Assembly: GCA_002104945.1 (NCBI GenBank)
Contig: MCFH01000055.1
Location: forward strand, 248,001-312,000
Source: Piromyces finnis
Lineage: Eukaryota > Neocallimastigomycota > Neocallimastigomycetes > Neocallimastigales > Neocallimastigaceae
Length of the DNA stretch: 64,000 bases
Reading direction: 5' to 3'
The notes beneath the pieces are model-generated. The model saw only the letters and a program-made list of their open reading frames with translations. It was not told the DNA's origin and made no database searches. A program made the position numbers and the translations under genes. This document shows positions 1 through 10,516 of the stretch, piece after piece. Positions within the stretch are counted from its first letter, which is position 1; each line of letters starts with the position of its first letter.

Positions 1-952
1 CTACCCAAATGTAAGCACCAGCATCAGTTAATTTCTTTAAATCAAGATTATCTCTAAACCAACTTTCAGAAGCGTAAACTCCAGCCTTGTAACCAAGAGC
101 CTTAATCTTTTTAATGAAAGCAACAGCACAATTTGTTCTAGTAGTTTTAGATAAACCATCAGCTCTTCCAGTATTACCTGATGCACCAGATAATTCAGAA
201 TCCCAAAAGATTGGGAAATTGTTGGTCTTACCCTTTAAAAGAGTATTGACAACATAAGTAGCTTCAGCTTCAGCTTCGGCAGTAGTCTTAGCTTGAGTAA
301 AGAAATAATAACCAATCTTTGTTTTTCCTTTGAAACCATTATAGTGAGTTTCTAAACTATCATCTTTTGCTAAATTACCAGCAGATCCATATCCTCTTAT
401 ACCACAACGAAGAATAACACCATCGATTTCTTTAGCAGCAGCAGCATAGTCAGTAACAACATTCCATTGAGAAATATCAATAATTTCCTTTTGTTTAAAT
501 GTTGTTGGTTTAATAATAGTTGTAGTCTTCTTAGTGGTAGTAGTAGTCTTTTTAATAGTTGTCTTTTTAGTCGTAGTTTTTGATTTTGGTACACATAATT
601 TAACATTATTAGTTCCTGGGCATTCATAAGTATTAATTAATGTATTAAAAGTTGTTGAACACTTTGAAACATTTAAACAACGACCAGTAGCACCAAGAGC
701 TTGACCACTTCTAAGTGTAGTAACCTTTTTAATACAACAAATAACATTATCTGGATCATTTGGACATGGCCAATTTGGAGCTGAACCAGCATATTTAATA
801 GCTGAACCTTTTTGACTACCATACATTATACAATCGGTATCTTTAACACAGACACCTTCACCATAGGAACCACCATTACATGGTTGATCAATATAAGCAA
901 GTGCAGTTGGAACTGCTAATAAACTTAATAAATATTTTATATTAAAATGCAT
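1..952 (-). CDS. Secreted GH25 lysozyme (muramidase), C-terminus beyond the window
   Basis: The reading frame opens at the ATG at 950-952 and stays open for 317 codons to the window edge, without an intron. The N-terminus (MHFNIKYLLSLLAVPTALA) is a clear signal peptide. Residues about 20-130 form a Cys-rich module with two similar halves, each ending in a CC or C pair, as in other fungal GH25 enzymes. A linker made of Lys/Thr follows (about 135-160). The catalytic domain then begins with DISQW, continues with GVILRCGIRGYGS and IGYYFFTQAKT, and carries the GH25 acidic pair in FWDSELSG. The stretch GYKAGVYASESWF is also typical. GH25 enzymes cleave the MurNAc-GlcNAc bond of peptidoglycan. The product is presumably exported to lyse or digest rumen bacteria (inference). 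The last 40-60 residues of the domain are missing. Family call is confident; secretion is inferred from the signal sequence. Confidence 0.9.
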   Translation of the reverse strand, partial: MHFNIKYLLSLLAVPTALAYIDQPCNGGSYGEGVCVKDTDCIMYGSQKGSAIKYAGSAPNWPCPNDPDNVICCIKKVTTLRSGQALGATGRCLNVSKCSTTFNTLINTYECPGTNNVKLCVPKSKTTTKKTTIKKTTTTTKKTTTIIKPTTFKQKEIIDISQWNVVTDYAAAAKEIDGVILRCGIRGYGSAGNLAKDDSLETHYNGFKGKTKIGYYFFTQAKTTAEAEAEATYVVNTLLKGKTNNFPIFWDSELSGASGNTGRADGLSKTTRTNCAVAFIKKIKALGYKAGVYASESWFRDNLDLKKLTDAGAYIWV

Positions 953-3091
953 TCTTAAGAATTTTTTTCTATTAAATTTCTTATATTTTTAAAAATTTTT
1001 TATTTTCTTTTTACTAAAAAATATATATATATATAAGGATCTATATCTATATTTATAATATTTTCTACTTTATTATTTACTGCTTTAACTCAAATAAACC
1101 AATAATATTTATTTATTAAAGTTATAATTTTCTTATTACATTATATTTATTTTTAGTTATATCATTCAACTTTGATATGTTTATTACAATTTAAGCTTCA
1201 CTAATATATAATTTATAAATTTTTTTGTATAAAAATTAAAATTTAAATTATTAAAACAAGCAACAAATGAACGATAATTTCTTTAATATATTAAAATTAT
1301 GAAAAGATAAAGATAAATTATTGGCAATTAAATTAATAAAAAATAGAAATACTCTTTTCTTATATTATTATAGTAATTTAAAAAAAAATTATTTGATTTT
1401 TTATTTATATAAAGTAAATATAAATTTTAAAATTATTTATATTCTAACCCTATTGTTGTTAAATATTTTAAATAATAATCTACTTAGCATAGAACATTAT
1501 ATTAACAATATATACAGACAGACAACATAATTTATATGTTGACATAATATTGAATGTTATTATATTATCAAATAAAAAATATTCATTATATAAAAAAAGA
1601 AAAAGAATTGATACACTGTTAATTTTTATTTTATTTTTTTTATAACTTTATCATCAAAAATAATTCTATTAATAGAATTACTAATAAAACTATTAAAATC
1701 AATATTTAATATATATATTTTTACGATTAATAGAAAATATATTTTGTTTTTATAATCTAATTCATAATTATATTCATTATTAAATTTAAAAGTTATGATT
1801 TCAAAATGTACCAGTAATCAAATACTATAAATATACATAATAGGTATTATGGATAAGAAATTTAAATATTGAGTTTTTTAACAAACAAGCAAAACAAACA
1901 AAAAAATATTACATCATTTGTATTAACAGACAACTATTCAAGGAGAAACAATAATAGAAAATAGAAAAGGCAACTAAAAATAGGAATATATTTCAATCAA
2001 ATATTACTCTAATAAATATAGTATTACAAATACAAATAATATGATTATTTCTTTTATTTTTTCTTTATAATGTAAAGAATTAATAAAGTATTATAAAAAA
2101 AATATTGACAGGATCAGTTAAAAGAAAAATAATTTTTATTACATTAAATGTGATTTTTTTTAGAAAAAATAAAAATAAGATTAGAATATATATATATATA
2201 TAATTTTAATTGTTATATGCAAAAATAACAAATAAAGAATTTTATTGTTGTTTAAAAAAGTACATTTTTATATTTTTTCTTTATTATTTTAGCATAAAAT
2301 ACTATTTTATGAATTATACTAGGTTATATATTAATGCTTATTATTTTTTTAAAAACTTTTAAAGATATATGTATATGACCTAACCTTTTTTGATAAATAT
2401 ATTAATATTAATATTAAATAAATTTAATATTGTCATTTTGTAATATAATATTGTGGTTGATTATATAATATTAAATATTATATAATCTACAACATATATT
2501 GTTTTAGATTATTGTATATTTTTATAATATTGATAAAATTATTGTTGAAGTTTCAGTTTATATATATTATTTTTTGATTACGTAAAAAGTGCAGTTTTTA
2601 ATATATTTTATGATTTTTTTTTATTAATTATATACTTTTATGAATGTTAGAGAGAGTTTCTTATTTTTAAATGTTATTGGGATACATATTTAATATTATT
2701 AAAGTTAATTATAAAACATAAAAAAGTGAATCAAACATCCTTTAAATAAATATTATATAAATGTGGCGTACTATAATATTAAGTAGTTAGTGTACTTTTA
2801 TAAATAAACAATGAAAGTTTTCTTTTATTATATATAAATATTAGTTATATATATAGATAGAAATGATATTTGTGATCACTAAAAAAAAATAAATTGAATT
2901 TGAAAATAGTTAATAAATTATATTTATCACTTTATTTTATAATTTTATATATATGATTTGATTATATAATAAATAGTGAAAAGTAGAATTATAGAATTAA
3001 AATGATCATTTTTTATATAAAATTTTAATAACATTAATATAATATGTTTTTTATCTTTATTGTTATGATCAATTTATCTGTTTTTTCATTA

Positions 3092-3127
<36 letters not shown>

Positions 3128-4915
3128 GGTTTAATAAACTATTGTATCAATAGTCTTTTTTATATAATTCATTTATAATATTATTCGGAATAATTGAATT
3201 TGCTTTATATACACCTTTATTGATTTTAGTATTAATAAAATTAACATAAATTAGTTATACAAAATCCTTTAACATATTTAAATGCATTTTTACATTTTTA
3301 ATCAATTCTATATAATAAAAAAACTTAATTATTCAAAACTCCTTTGTCCAAAAAAACCATAATTTCAGATAGCTCCATATAGAGTTTTGATATCCGATGT
3401 ATTTGTTAGTTTACTTATGAGATAATATTATTTAACAAACATGTTTTAATATTATATTTATTATATTAATTTAACTATTTCATAAGTTTTGATATTTAAA
3501 AGAGAAATGAATATATAAATGTAAAAGGAATAATGTGGCTTAATATATTTTATATAAGTCATAAAAAATCAATACATAAAAATAAAAAAGTAATTTTAAA
3601 TTAAATCATAAAAATTTAAAACAAATTATTTTGAGTTGAAACAAAAAAAAAGAGTCAAATTATCAATATTTTATATAATATACTATACTTTTTTTTTTAT
3701 AATACCTTATAGTGAATACTAAATAATAGGCAATATTTTAATTAACTTCTATCTCTCTATTCTTAAATATAAATATTATATATAATTTTATAATGAAAAT
3801 TATTTTGTAGTAGGTTAATAGGTATACAAATTGAAGTGGTATACAATACCTGTACTACTATAAGTGTTAAATAAATAAATATCAACTAATAGAATAATTT
3901 TCCAATAGGGTATTTCATTTATTAGGTAATAAAGTTTATTAACAATAGATTATAAATCTTAAAAACTAATAAATTGAATATAGTTTTTTATATACATCAA
4001 AATAATATATCACCATTTAATTAATTATAAATTAATATATTTTTAATTAAAAAAATTCTTTTTATGGCAAAAAATAAACTTTATTTTAAATAAAATTTAA
4101 TGAATTGAAAACCATAAAATTATTAAAAAACAAATTAAAAGTAAACTAATTTCCTAATTTATAAACAAGTCATACTTTTTATTACTAATTTTTCTTTTTT
4201 TTTTTTTTTTTTGAAAATTATATGCTACATAGTAATGCTTTTAAATTTGTTTAAAAAAGTAAGAGAATTAAAAAGTTTTGAATGGTAAAAATGTGAATAG
4301 AGAAAAAGAATAATGAATTACTACTTTTTTCTATCCTATTAATAAAATATTTAAAAATATTATACCACTAACAAATAAATATTTTTGGATACTTTTGATT
4401 TGTTAGAAACCTGCATATAAAAAAAAAACCTTAAATATTTATTAATCAGATTAATTAATTAGATTTTATCAATACACATTATTTCATCAAGACCATTTAA
4501 ATAATTTATTCATTAAAAATAAGAATATTGAAAAATATGAAAAGTACGAAAATATAATAATAAATAAGTAATTATTAATATAATAATCAAATTATTATTA
4601 ATGACATACTTTTAAAATACATTTTATAATATTAATTATTAGATTGATTTTATTAATAATTATTTATTAATTTTTTTTTTAGTTTTTCATTTTTTTTTTT
4701 ACATTTTTTTTTACATTTTTTATACTTGTCTAATTTAATTTAATTTTTATAAATTATATACACTTAAATTAACTATTTATATTACTTTATTTTATTGAGT
4801 AATATATTATTATACTAATAATTTCTTTTCTTTTCAATCGAAAGATAGTATATACAATCCTCTTTAAAGAGGTATTTTTTTCTTCATCTTGCTTTCGCTA
4901 TAACTTATTTTCTTC
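953..4915. other. AT-rich intergenic region with no supported gene
   Basis: About 4 kb of very AT-rich DNA between the GH25 and XylE-like genes. It holds homopolymer runs (a T tract of about 33 bases near 3092-3123, another near 4195-4213) and short AT repeats. The only sizeable open frame (1321-1530, +) is Asn/Ile/Leu-rich, has no ATG at its first codon and resembles no known family, so it is treated as chance. A small inverted repeat (cctctttaaagagg) lies at about 4859-4872, just past the stop of the transporter, but no function is claimed. Confidence 0.6.
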
Positions 4916-6376
4916 TTATAATGGTAAATTTGAAGATTTCTTAGACTTGCTAAGCCATAATTCACTCATTTCTTCTAAAGTCTTACCCTTAGTTTCTGGA
5001 ATTAACTTGTAAACGAATAAGGCAGAAAGAATAGAGAATATAGCGTAAATAAGGTAGGTACCGGCATCACTAATGCTTGTAAGGAATGGGAAAGTAGATG
5101 ATACAACAAGGTTAGAAGTCCATTGAACAGCAACAGCAATAGCGACAGCATTACTTCTGATAGTGTTTGGGAAAATTTCAGAAGTAAGTACCCAACAAAC
5201 TGGACCCCATGACATCATGAAAGATGCAGTGTAAATAATAATGAAAATAAGAGTTGTAATGTTCATAATATTGAAGAAAGTTAAGACACTAAGGGCAGCC
5301 ATACCAATAGTCATACCAAATGAACCAATCATAAGAAGTGGTCTACGTCCCCATCTTTCAACAGTAGAAATAGCTACGACAGTGAAAACAATGTTAACAA
5401 TACCCATAACGACAGTTTGAATCATAGCTACATCACCAGTGGCACCCATATTTTCAAAAATACGTGGAGCATAGTAGAGTACAACATTAATACCTACTGC
5501 TTGTTGGAAGAAGGAAAGTAAGACACCAACAATGATAACTAAAACACCGTAAGAGAAGAGACTTTCAGTTTTTTCTTGAAGAGTATCCTTAATTTCTTGG
5601 AGAATTCCTTCGGCATTCTTTTCACCATTGATACGAGTAAGAACATTGAGAGCCTTTTCATCATTACCTTTCATAACAAGGAAACGTGGAGTTTTTGGAA
5701 CGAATAATAATAAGATACCAAAAAGAGCAGCTGGAACAGCTTCACTTACAAACATTCTACGCCATCCGACCTTGATCATAGCTTCTTCAATAAGTTCTGG
5801 AGTGTCAGCTAATCCTTTACGGATGAAAGTATTGATAGCATAAACAACTAATTGACCAAAGATAATAGCAAATTGATTGTAAGATACTAAGACACCACGA
5901 ATCTTTGCTGGTGCAACTTCAGCGATATACATTGGACAGATAGCTGATGCCATACCGACACCAACACCACCAATAATTCTGTAAATAATGAAAGCAACTA
6001 AAACTCCAGTATTAGCTTCACCTGGTTGGTAGAAGGAGAAGTTAGAACGGAATAAGAATTCTGGCATGAAACTACCTAATGCAGAGAGGAAGAATAAAAT
6101 AGAGGCAATAATAAGTGAATATTTTCTACCTAAGTGTTGAGCTGATATACCTGAAACTAATCCACCAACAACACATCCAACAAGAGCTGATGATACAACA
6201 AAACCATGTAAGAAACCCGTTTTACTGTAATAATCAAGACTTAATTCAAAATATTTTTGTAATGCTTGTTCAGCTCCGGAAATGACAGCAGTATCATAAC
6301 CGAATAATAAACCACCGATAACGGCGACGGCACAGATACCGTAAAGATAGATTTTACTTCCTGTTTCTTTGCTCAT
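4916..6376 (-). CDS. D-xylose/H+ symporter, XylE-like MFS sugar transporter
   Basis: A 486-residue, intronless major facilitator of the sugar porter family. The start is placed at the ATG at 6374-6376 (MSKETGSK), because the longer frame begins with GTG. TM1 carries GGLLFGYDTAVISGA. Family motifs follow in order: LGRKYS in loop 2-3, YRIIGGVGVGMAS, PMYIAEVAPAKIRG, NQFAIIFGQ, PKTPRFLV, FFQQAVGINVVLYYAP, ERWGRRPLL, MSWGPVCWVLTSEIFPN and PETKGKTLEEM. The paired Gln and the Asn of QQAVGIN and the Trp of WGPVCW correspond to the sugar-binding residues of bacterial XylE. Loop and length details follow bacterial XylE (about 490 aa) more closely than fungal hexose transporters. It would import pentose across the plasma membrane. 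Transfer from a rumen bacterium is inferred and needs a tree. The gene has better-defined base composition than its AT-rich flanks, as expected for a highly expressed ORF. Confidence 0.9.
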   Translation of the reverse strand: MSKETGSKIYLYGICAVAVIGGLLFGYDTAVISGAEQALQKYFELSLDYYSKTGFLHGFVVSSALVGCVVGGLVSGISAQHLGRKYSLIIASILFFLSALGSFMPEFLFRSNFSFYQPGEANTGVLVAFIIYRIIGGVGVGMASAICPMYIAEVAPAKIRGVLVSYNQFAIIFGQLVVYAINTFIRKGLADTPELIEEAMIKVGWRRMFVSEAVPAALFGILLLFVPKTPRFLVMKGNDEKALNVLTRINGEKNAEGILQEIKDTLQEKTESLFSYGVLVIIVGVLLSFFQQAVGINVVLYYAPRIFENMGATGDVAMIQTVVMGIVNIVFTVVAISTVERWGRRPLLMIGSFGMTIGMAALSVLTFFNIMNITTLIFIIIYTASFMMSWGPVCWVLTSEIFPNTIRSNAVAIAVAVQWTSNLVVSSTFPFLTSISDAGTYLIYAIFSILSALFVYKLIPETKGKTLEEMSELWLSKSKKSSNLPL

Positions 6377-8077
6377 ACTTTTTAACTTAAATTTTAATTT
6401 ATTGAAAAATAATATCACTTATTATTTTTTACTTTTATTTTTATTTATTTATTTAAAAAAAAAAAAGGAAAATTTTCTCTTTATATAGAAAAATTACTTA
6501 TTTTGTACTATAACAATTTAATTAAATAATTATTATATGATTAATATTTTGTTATATAAAAAATTATTCTTTTATTAAATTTATCTTCATTAATATAAAT
6601 AATAATTATAAAATTTTGTTACCGTTTACCAAAAATGTCAAATTTACTTTTTTTTTATAATAGGAAAAAAACAACAACTAAAAATTGAACAACATTTAAA
6701 ATTAATTTTTATTATTCATAACTTTAAATTAAATTTTAATAATAAATAAGATTTGACTACATAATTAATCATAATTTTTATATTAAATTTTAATTAAATT
6801 GTTTTATATCATATATATATAGTTTTTTTTTAAAAGATCATATATGCCTGTTATAGTGATATTAATTTCGCCAATTATTAAATTGATGTAATGATATAAT
6901 ATAAATATAATGATTTAATTAATTAATTCCAAACTTTAATCATTAAATTTTCACATATATTCTATTATTTTTCATTGACCATTCAATGATTATTATGGAT
7001 TTATCATTTTTTATACAACATAATTAGTTGGTATTGAAATTGATTTGCAATCTTCAAAATATATTTATTTTTTCTTATGTAGACCTAGTATATTTTTCTT
7101 TTATTTTTAAAAAGAATAAGTAACTATATTTGAGAATAACAATAAAAAACAATATATTGATAAATTATATATAAATATAATATATTGCTTTTTTTTTTAA
7201 AAAAAAAGAAAAACTAAAATAAGTAATTCCTTTTTTATTTTAATCACAAAAAATTATTTTTTAATTAAATAATTAATAACCTTTATGATTCATAAATACA
7301 TAAAAAATATATATTAAATAAATATATTTAATTAAAAATGAAATAAAAGTTTTTAACAATCAATAAATATAATTAATGAATGATTTTTATATAATTATTT
7401 TTTTCTCTCCCAATTTGTTTTTGTAATTACTTTTTCTGTAACTTTTTTTTTTAAAAAAAAGTTTAAAAAAATGGAACAAATTATTATTGCTTCTTAATTT
7501 TTAATAAAAAATATTTAATATAACTTTCTAATAAAGGTAAAAATGTTCAAATGTAGTAAAACATAAAAAGAACTCTCTTTTTTATAATATAAATTTGTTA
7601 TTTTTATTGTAACATTTTAATTAAATTTTAATATTTGAATGTGAAAAATTTTTTTTCACATTAAATTTTTTTTTTAGTATTGCAATATATTGATTATAAA
7701 AATAATTTATGATAATAATACAAATAATATGTATATTAATAAAATATAGGACTATGTTTATAGTTTTTCATTAAAAGCCAACAATTAATAAAAAATGAAA
7801 AGTTTCATTGATGAAATATTAAAAGTTATTTATTATAATCGTATAATCGTATAATGAATATTATGTTTGAAAATATTAATTTGTATTACATTAAGATATT
7901 ATCAACTTGAGAAAAATGTCATAATGATGCATTTTATTTTTTCATGAAAATTCATTAATATTATAATAATTAGTAAAATAAACATTATTTAGAAAGTTAT
8001 ACTTTCACTCTAAATTTTCTATTATTTGGTATAATATAAAAATTACAGTAAGAATATAATATACATTATTATTTTTT
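6377..8077. other. AT-rich intergenic region
   Basis: This stretch holds the presumed promoter of the XylE-like gene (immediately upstream of 6376) and otherwise homopolymer and TA-rich sequence. I see no ORF, RNA gene or mobile element in it. Confidence 0.6.
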
Positions 8078-8098
8078 TCATTTATAATATTTGTATAC

Positions 8099-8450
8099 AT
8101 GACCATTATTATTACAGTTATTATAATAATTATTATCATTATTATCAGTATTATAATTATTATTACAGTTACTATAATAATTATTATCATTATTATCAGT
8201 ATTATAATTATTATTATAGTTATTATAATTATTATTATCATTATTGTTAGTGATATAATTATTATAATTATTATTATAATTATTATAATAATTATTATCA
8301 TTATTATCAGTATTATAATTATTTTTATAGTTATTATAATTATTATTATCATTATTGTTAGTGTTATAATTATTATAATTATTATTATTATTGTTAATAT
8401 TATAATTATTATTATAGTTATAATTATTATTATAATTATTTTTATCATTA
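8099..8450 (-). repeat. Degenerate tandem repeat coding Asn/Tyr/Asp blocks
   Basis: On the minus strand the sequence is a chain of AAT/TAT/GAT/AAC codons arranged in imperfect units of about 45-60 bp (NNYNN, NTDNNDNNYYNN types). It lies at the 3' end of the broken gene. The mirror reading on the plus strand gives an Ile/Val-only frame that is an artefact. Confidence 0.8.
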
Positions 8451-9367
8451 TTAATATTGCTATAATTATCATAACTAGCATTGTTTTTATTATTATTATT
8501 TTTGGTATCATAATCATTGGAATAGCTGTAATAGTTGTTATTATCATTATAATTATTATATATGAATTTATTTTTATTATTAGTTTTATTGAAAATATTA
8601 TTGGAATTATAGACACAGTCATTATTTTTAAAAGTTGAATTGTTGAAAGCTACATAATTATAATTATCATCATCATTATTATTATTTGTATTATTTACAT
8701 ATGAATAAAAGGAGCTTGTGTTATTTATATCACTTTTAGGATTTAAAGGAGAAAGATTATTATCTAGGTGTTGATTAGTTTGAAATGTTGAGAAATCATT
8801 ACAATTATTGAATGCTGTTATATTATGAGATAAATTATTTTCAGTGCGATTTGGTGGAATCATATTATTATTTATATTTATATTAGTAGTGTTTTTATTA
8901 TTTATTTGATATGTATTATTTACAAGTGTAAATCTTTCATTATCATTACCATTTATATTATCTATATTATTTTTAATATGACTTATATTATATGGCAATT
9001 TATTATATGAAAAGCTATCATTATTACAATAGTAAGTTTGATTTCGAAAAGTATCATAAATTCTTGGTGGGAATGAAATGTTATAAAAAGTAATTCTGAA
9101 GTTAAACTCAGAATTAAATTTTATTGTTTTGACGTTCTTATTGTAGGGTTTAAAAAAAATATCTGAGTAATATTTATAGTCGTTTTCTTTATTTTCTTTT
9201 AATAATTCATATTGTTTTTTAATGATACAACTTTTTCTTCTAATAAATTGTTTTTTTGATCTTAGAGAAAAAAAACTCACTTAAATTCATAACTTCACCA
9301 TTTACTAAAATTGCAAAAAAATAAACATTAAATCTTTTGTTCCATTTATCATTAAATGATTCTGACC

Positions 9368-9380
9368 TATTGTTATTACT
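9368..9380. repeat. Target-site duplication, 3' copy for the SINE
   Basis: TATTGTTATTACT, identical in all 13 bases to 9936-9948. Confidence 0.92.
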
Positions 9381-9935
9381 TTTTTTTTTTTTTTTTTTTT
9401 TAACTTCCGAGTGCATTTCTCCCATCGATCAGAGTTAGCTCCAATGGTGGTTCTTAGAGAAACGTTGGCTCATTCCTATTGCTAGGTGGTTGTGACCCTC
9501 CTGGTCTGTCATACTGTTTCTTCAGCTTCGACGCTCACTTAATCCATGTACATTAGATGCATGTCGTTGTACGATATTTCACAACTACAATGCTAAGCCT
9601 CTTATAGTCAATTTGATCACGTGTCAACCGCCCCCTAATGTTTACACTTAAATTGATTAAGGAATATTATGTGTTTTTGGCATAGCCTAAGTCACCACTT
9701 ATTAAGTTCTAATTTGGAATGTACCATGTACACTAGACCCTCTCAGGCCGGCTAGACGAGTGTTATTATCATAGTAGTAAATTAGAAAGTTCATTTATAC
9801 TTACCTGAATATCATAACCCAACCCATGGCAAACCCAGTGGGAAAATCCACAGGCACTGACATCTGCGGGGTCGAACCAGAAGCCTTATGTATGCTAAGG
9901 AAACGCCTTAACAACCAGGATAAAAACTGGAACGA
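9381..9935 (-). mobile_element. Full-length tRNA-derived SINE (about 555 bp) with poly(A) tail
   Basis: The element is read on the minus strand from 9935 to 9381. Its head has Pol III promoter boxes: an A-box-like TGGTTGTTAAGG (9917-9906) and a B box GGTTCGACCCC (9878-9868), about 30 bases apart. Between them CCTTA...TAAGG can form an anticodon-type stem with a seven-base loop. A body of about 350 bp follows, clearly richer in GC than the surroundings. The element ends in 21-22 A residues. It is bounded by perfect 13-bp direct repeats, TATTGTTATTACT, at 9368-9380 and 9936-9948, the target-site duplication expected from LINE-driven insertion. The duplication falls inside the coding frame of the host gene (HSNNN). 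Its 3' region shares a block with the LINE at 14.9-17.2 kb. The undamaged repeats indicate a recent insertion. Confidence 0.9.
9868..9917 (-). promoter_or_regulatory. Internal Pol III promoter (A and B boxes) of the SINE
   Basis: B box GGTTCGACCCC at 9878-9868 matches the GGTTCGANNCC consensus. The A-box-like TGGTTGTTAAGG lies at 9917-9906, at tRNA-like spacing. There is no complete acceptor stem, so this is a SINE head rather than a functional tRNA gene. Confidence 0.8.
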
Positions 9936-9948
9936 TATTGTTATTACT
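9936..9948. repeat. Target-site duplication, 5' copy for the SINE
   Basis: TATTGTTATTACT, identical to 9368-9380; it abuts the first base of the tRNA-like head of the element. Confidence 0.92.
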
Positions 9949-10516
9949 ATGTCTCTCTGGTGATCTGGATATATTATCAGTACTATTTTCTTCAGAGGAT
10001 TCTGAAATATAATCATTATGAGCTTTTTCAAAAATATTGTTTTTCTTAATTTTATTAGGGTTGAAAACAATATTAGTTTAAAGATTAAGAGTGGTGCTAT
10101 TATCATGATCAAAGGTAATCTTTTCATAAGAAAAATTTAAAAAATTATCTTCTTTTTTAATTTTTATTATGATATCTTTAACTGTCCAACAGGCACTAGA
10201 AAATGTGTATTTAAAAAAGTATACCTCAAAATTTTCTTTATTGCCAAAGAATGAGAATGAAGACTTTACATAGTTATTCATGGATTTTCTAAATTCCTTG
10301 TAAATTAAAAATTTTATAAATCTATTATTATGATGAATATTGACTAAATTCAATAAAATCTTTTCTAATAACTTCTACATAATTATAACCATTTTTTCTA
10401 CTTTTTATAAAAGTATTCTTCATTAAATAATCACAATAAATCTTATTATTAACAATATAACTAATGTTGGATGAAATTAAATTTATGATTTTATTAGAAA
10501 AATTATCTAAAGCCAT

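Larger units (their letters stand above)
8078..10516 (-). pseudogene. Broken Asn/Tyr-rich protein gene carrying a SINE insertion
   Basis: A coding-like stretch starts at the ATG at 10516 (MALDNFSNKIINLISS) and runs to a stop at 8078, but is not a single frame. The first frame ends near 10328. A second frame resumes (NNRFIKFLIYKEF to STTLNL) and meets an in-frame TAA near 10079. The same frame then reads on (TNIVFNPNKIKK to SPERHSNNN) to the SINE target site. Beyond the SINE the frame continues exactly (RSESFNDKWNKRFNVY, NGEVMNLSEFF). It slips at a run of eight T (minus strand, around 9270) before the last 400 residues. That tail is made of Asn/Tyr/Asp repeats (8099-8640). I do not recognise the family. 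Either it is a pseudogene, or some homopolymer shifts are assembly errors; the SINE insertion itself is real on sequence evidence. Confidence 0.7.

Noticed and set aside
1321-1530. Possible small gene on the plus strand
   Set aside because: No ATG at the first codon, Asn/Leu/Ile-rich composition expected from AT-rich noncoding DNA, no recognisable motif and no splice context.
4859-4872. Bacterial-type terminator hairpin after the XylE-like gene
   Set aside because: The small palindrome is AT-rich and the context is eukaryotic; no reason to treat it as a terminator.
6377-6418. Extension of the XylE-like protein by 14 residues upstream
   Set aside because: The first codon of the longer frame is GTG; the ATG at 6374-6376 opens directly on the family's usual N-terminus.
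8099-8638. Plus-strand Ile/Val-only ORF of 179 codons
   Set aside because: It is the antisense of the AAT/TAT codon repeats and has no protein-like composition.
9850-9935. Functional tRNA gene
   Set aside because: B box and an anticodon-like stem are present, but there is no paired acceptor stem or consistent T stem, and the target duplications and poly(A) show that it is a SINE head.
9381-9935. Reading the SINE as a spliceable intron of the host gene
   Set aside because: The flanking 13-bp repeats and poly(A) explain its borders better than splice sites, and the host frame is broken elsewhere too.
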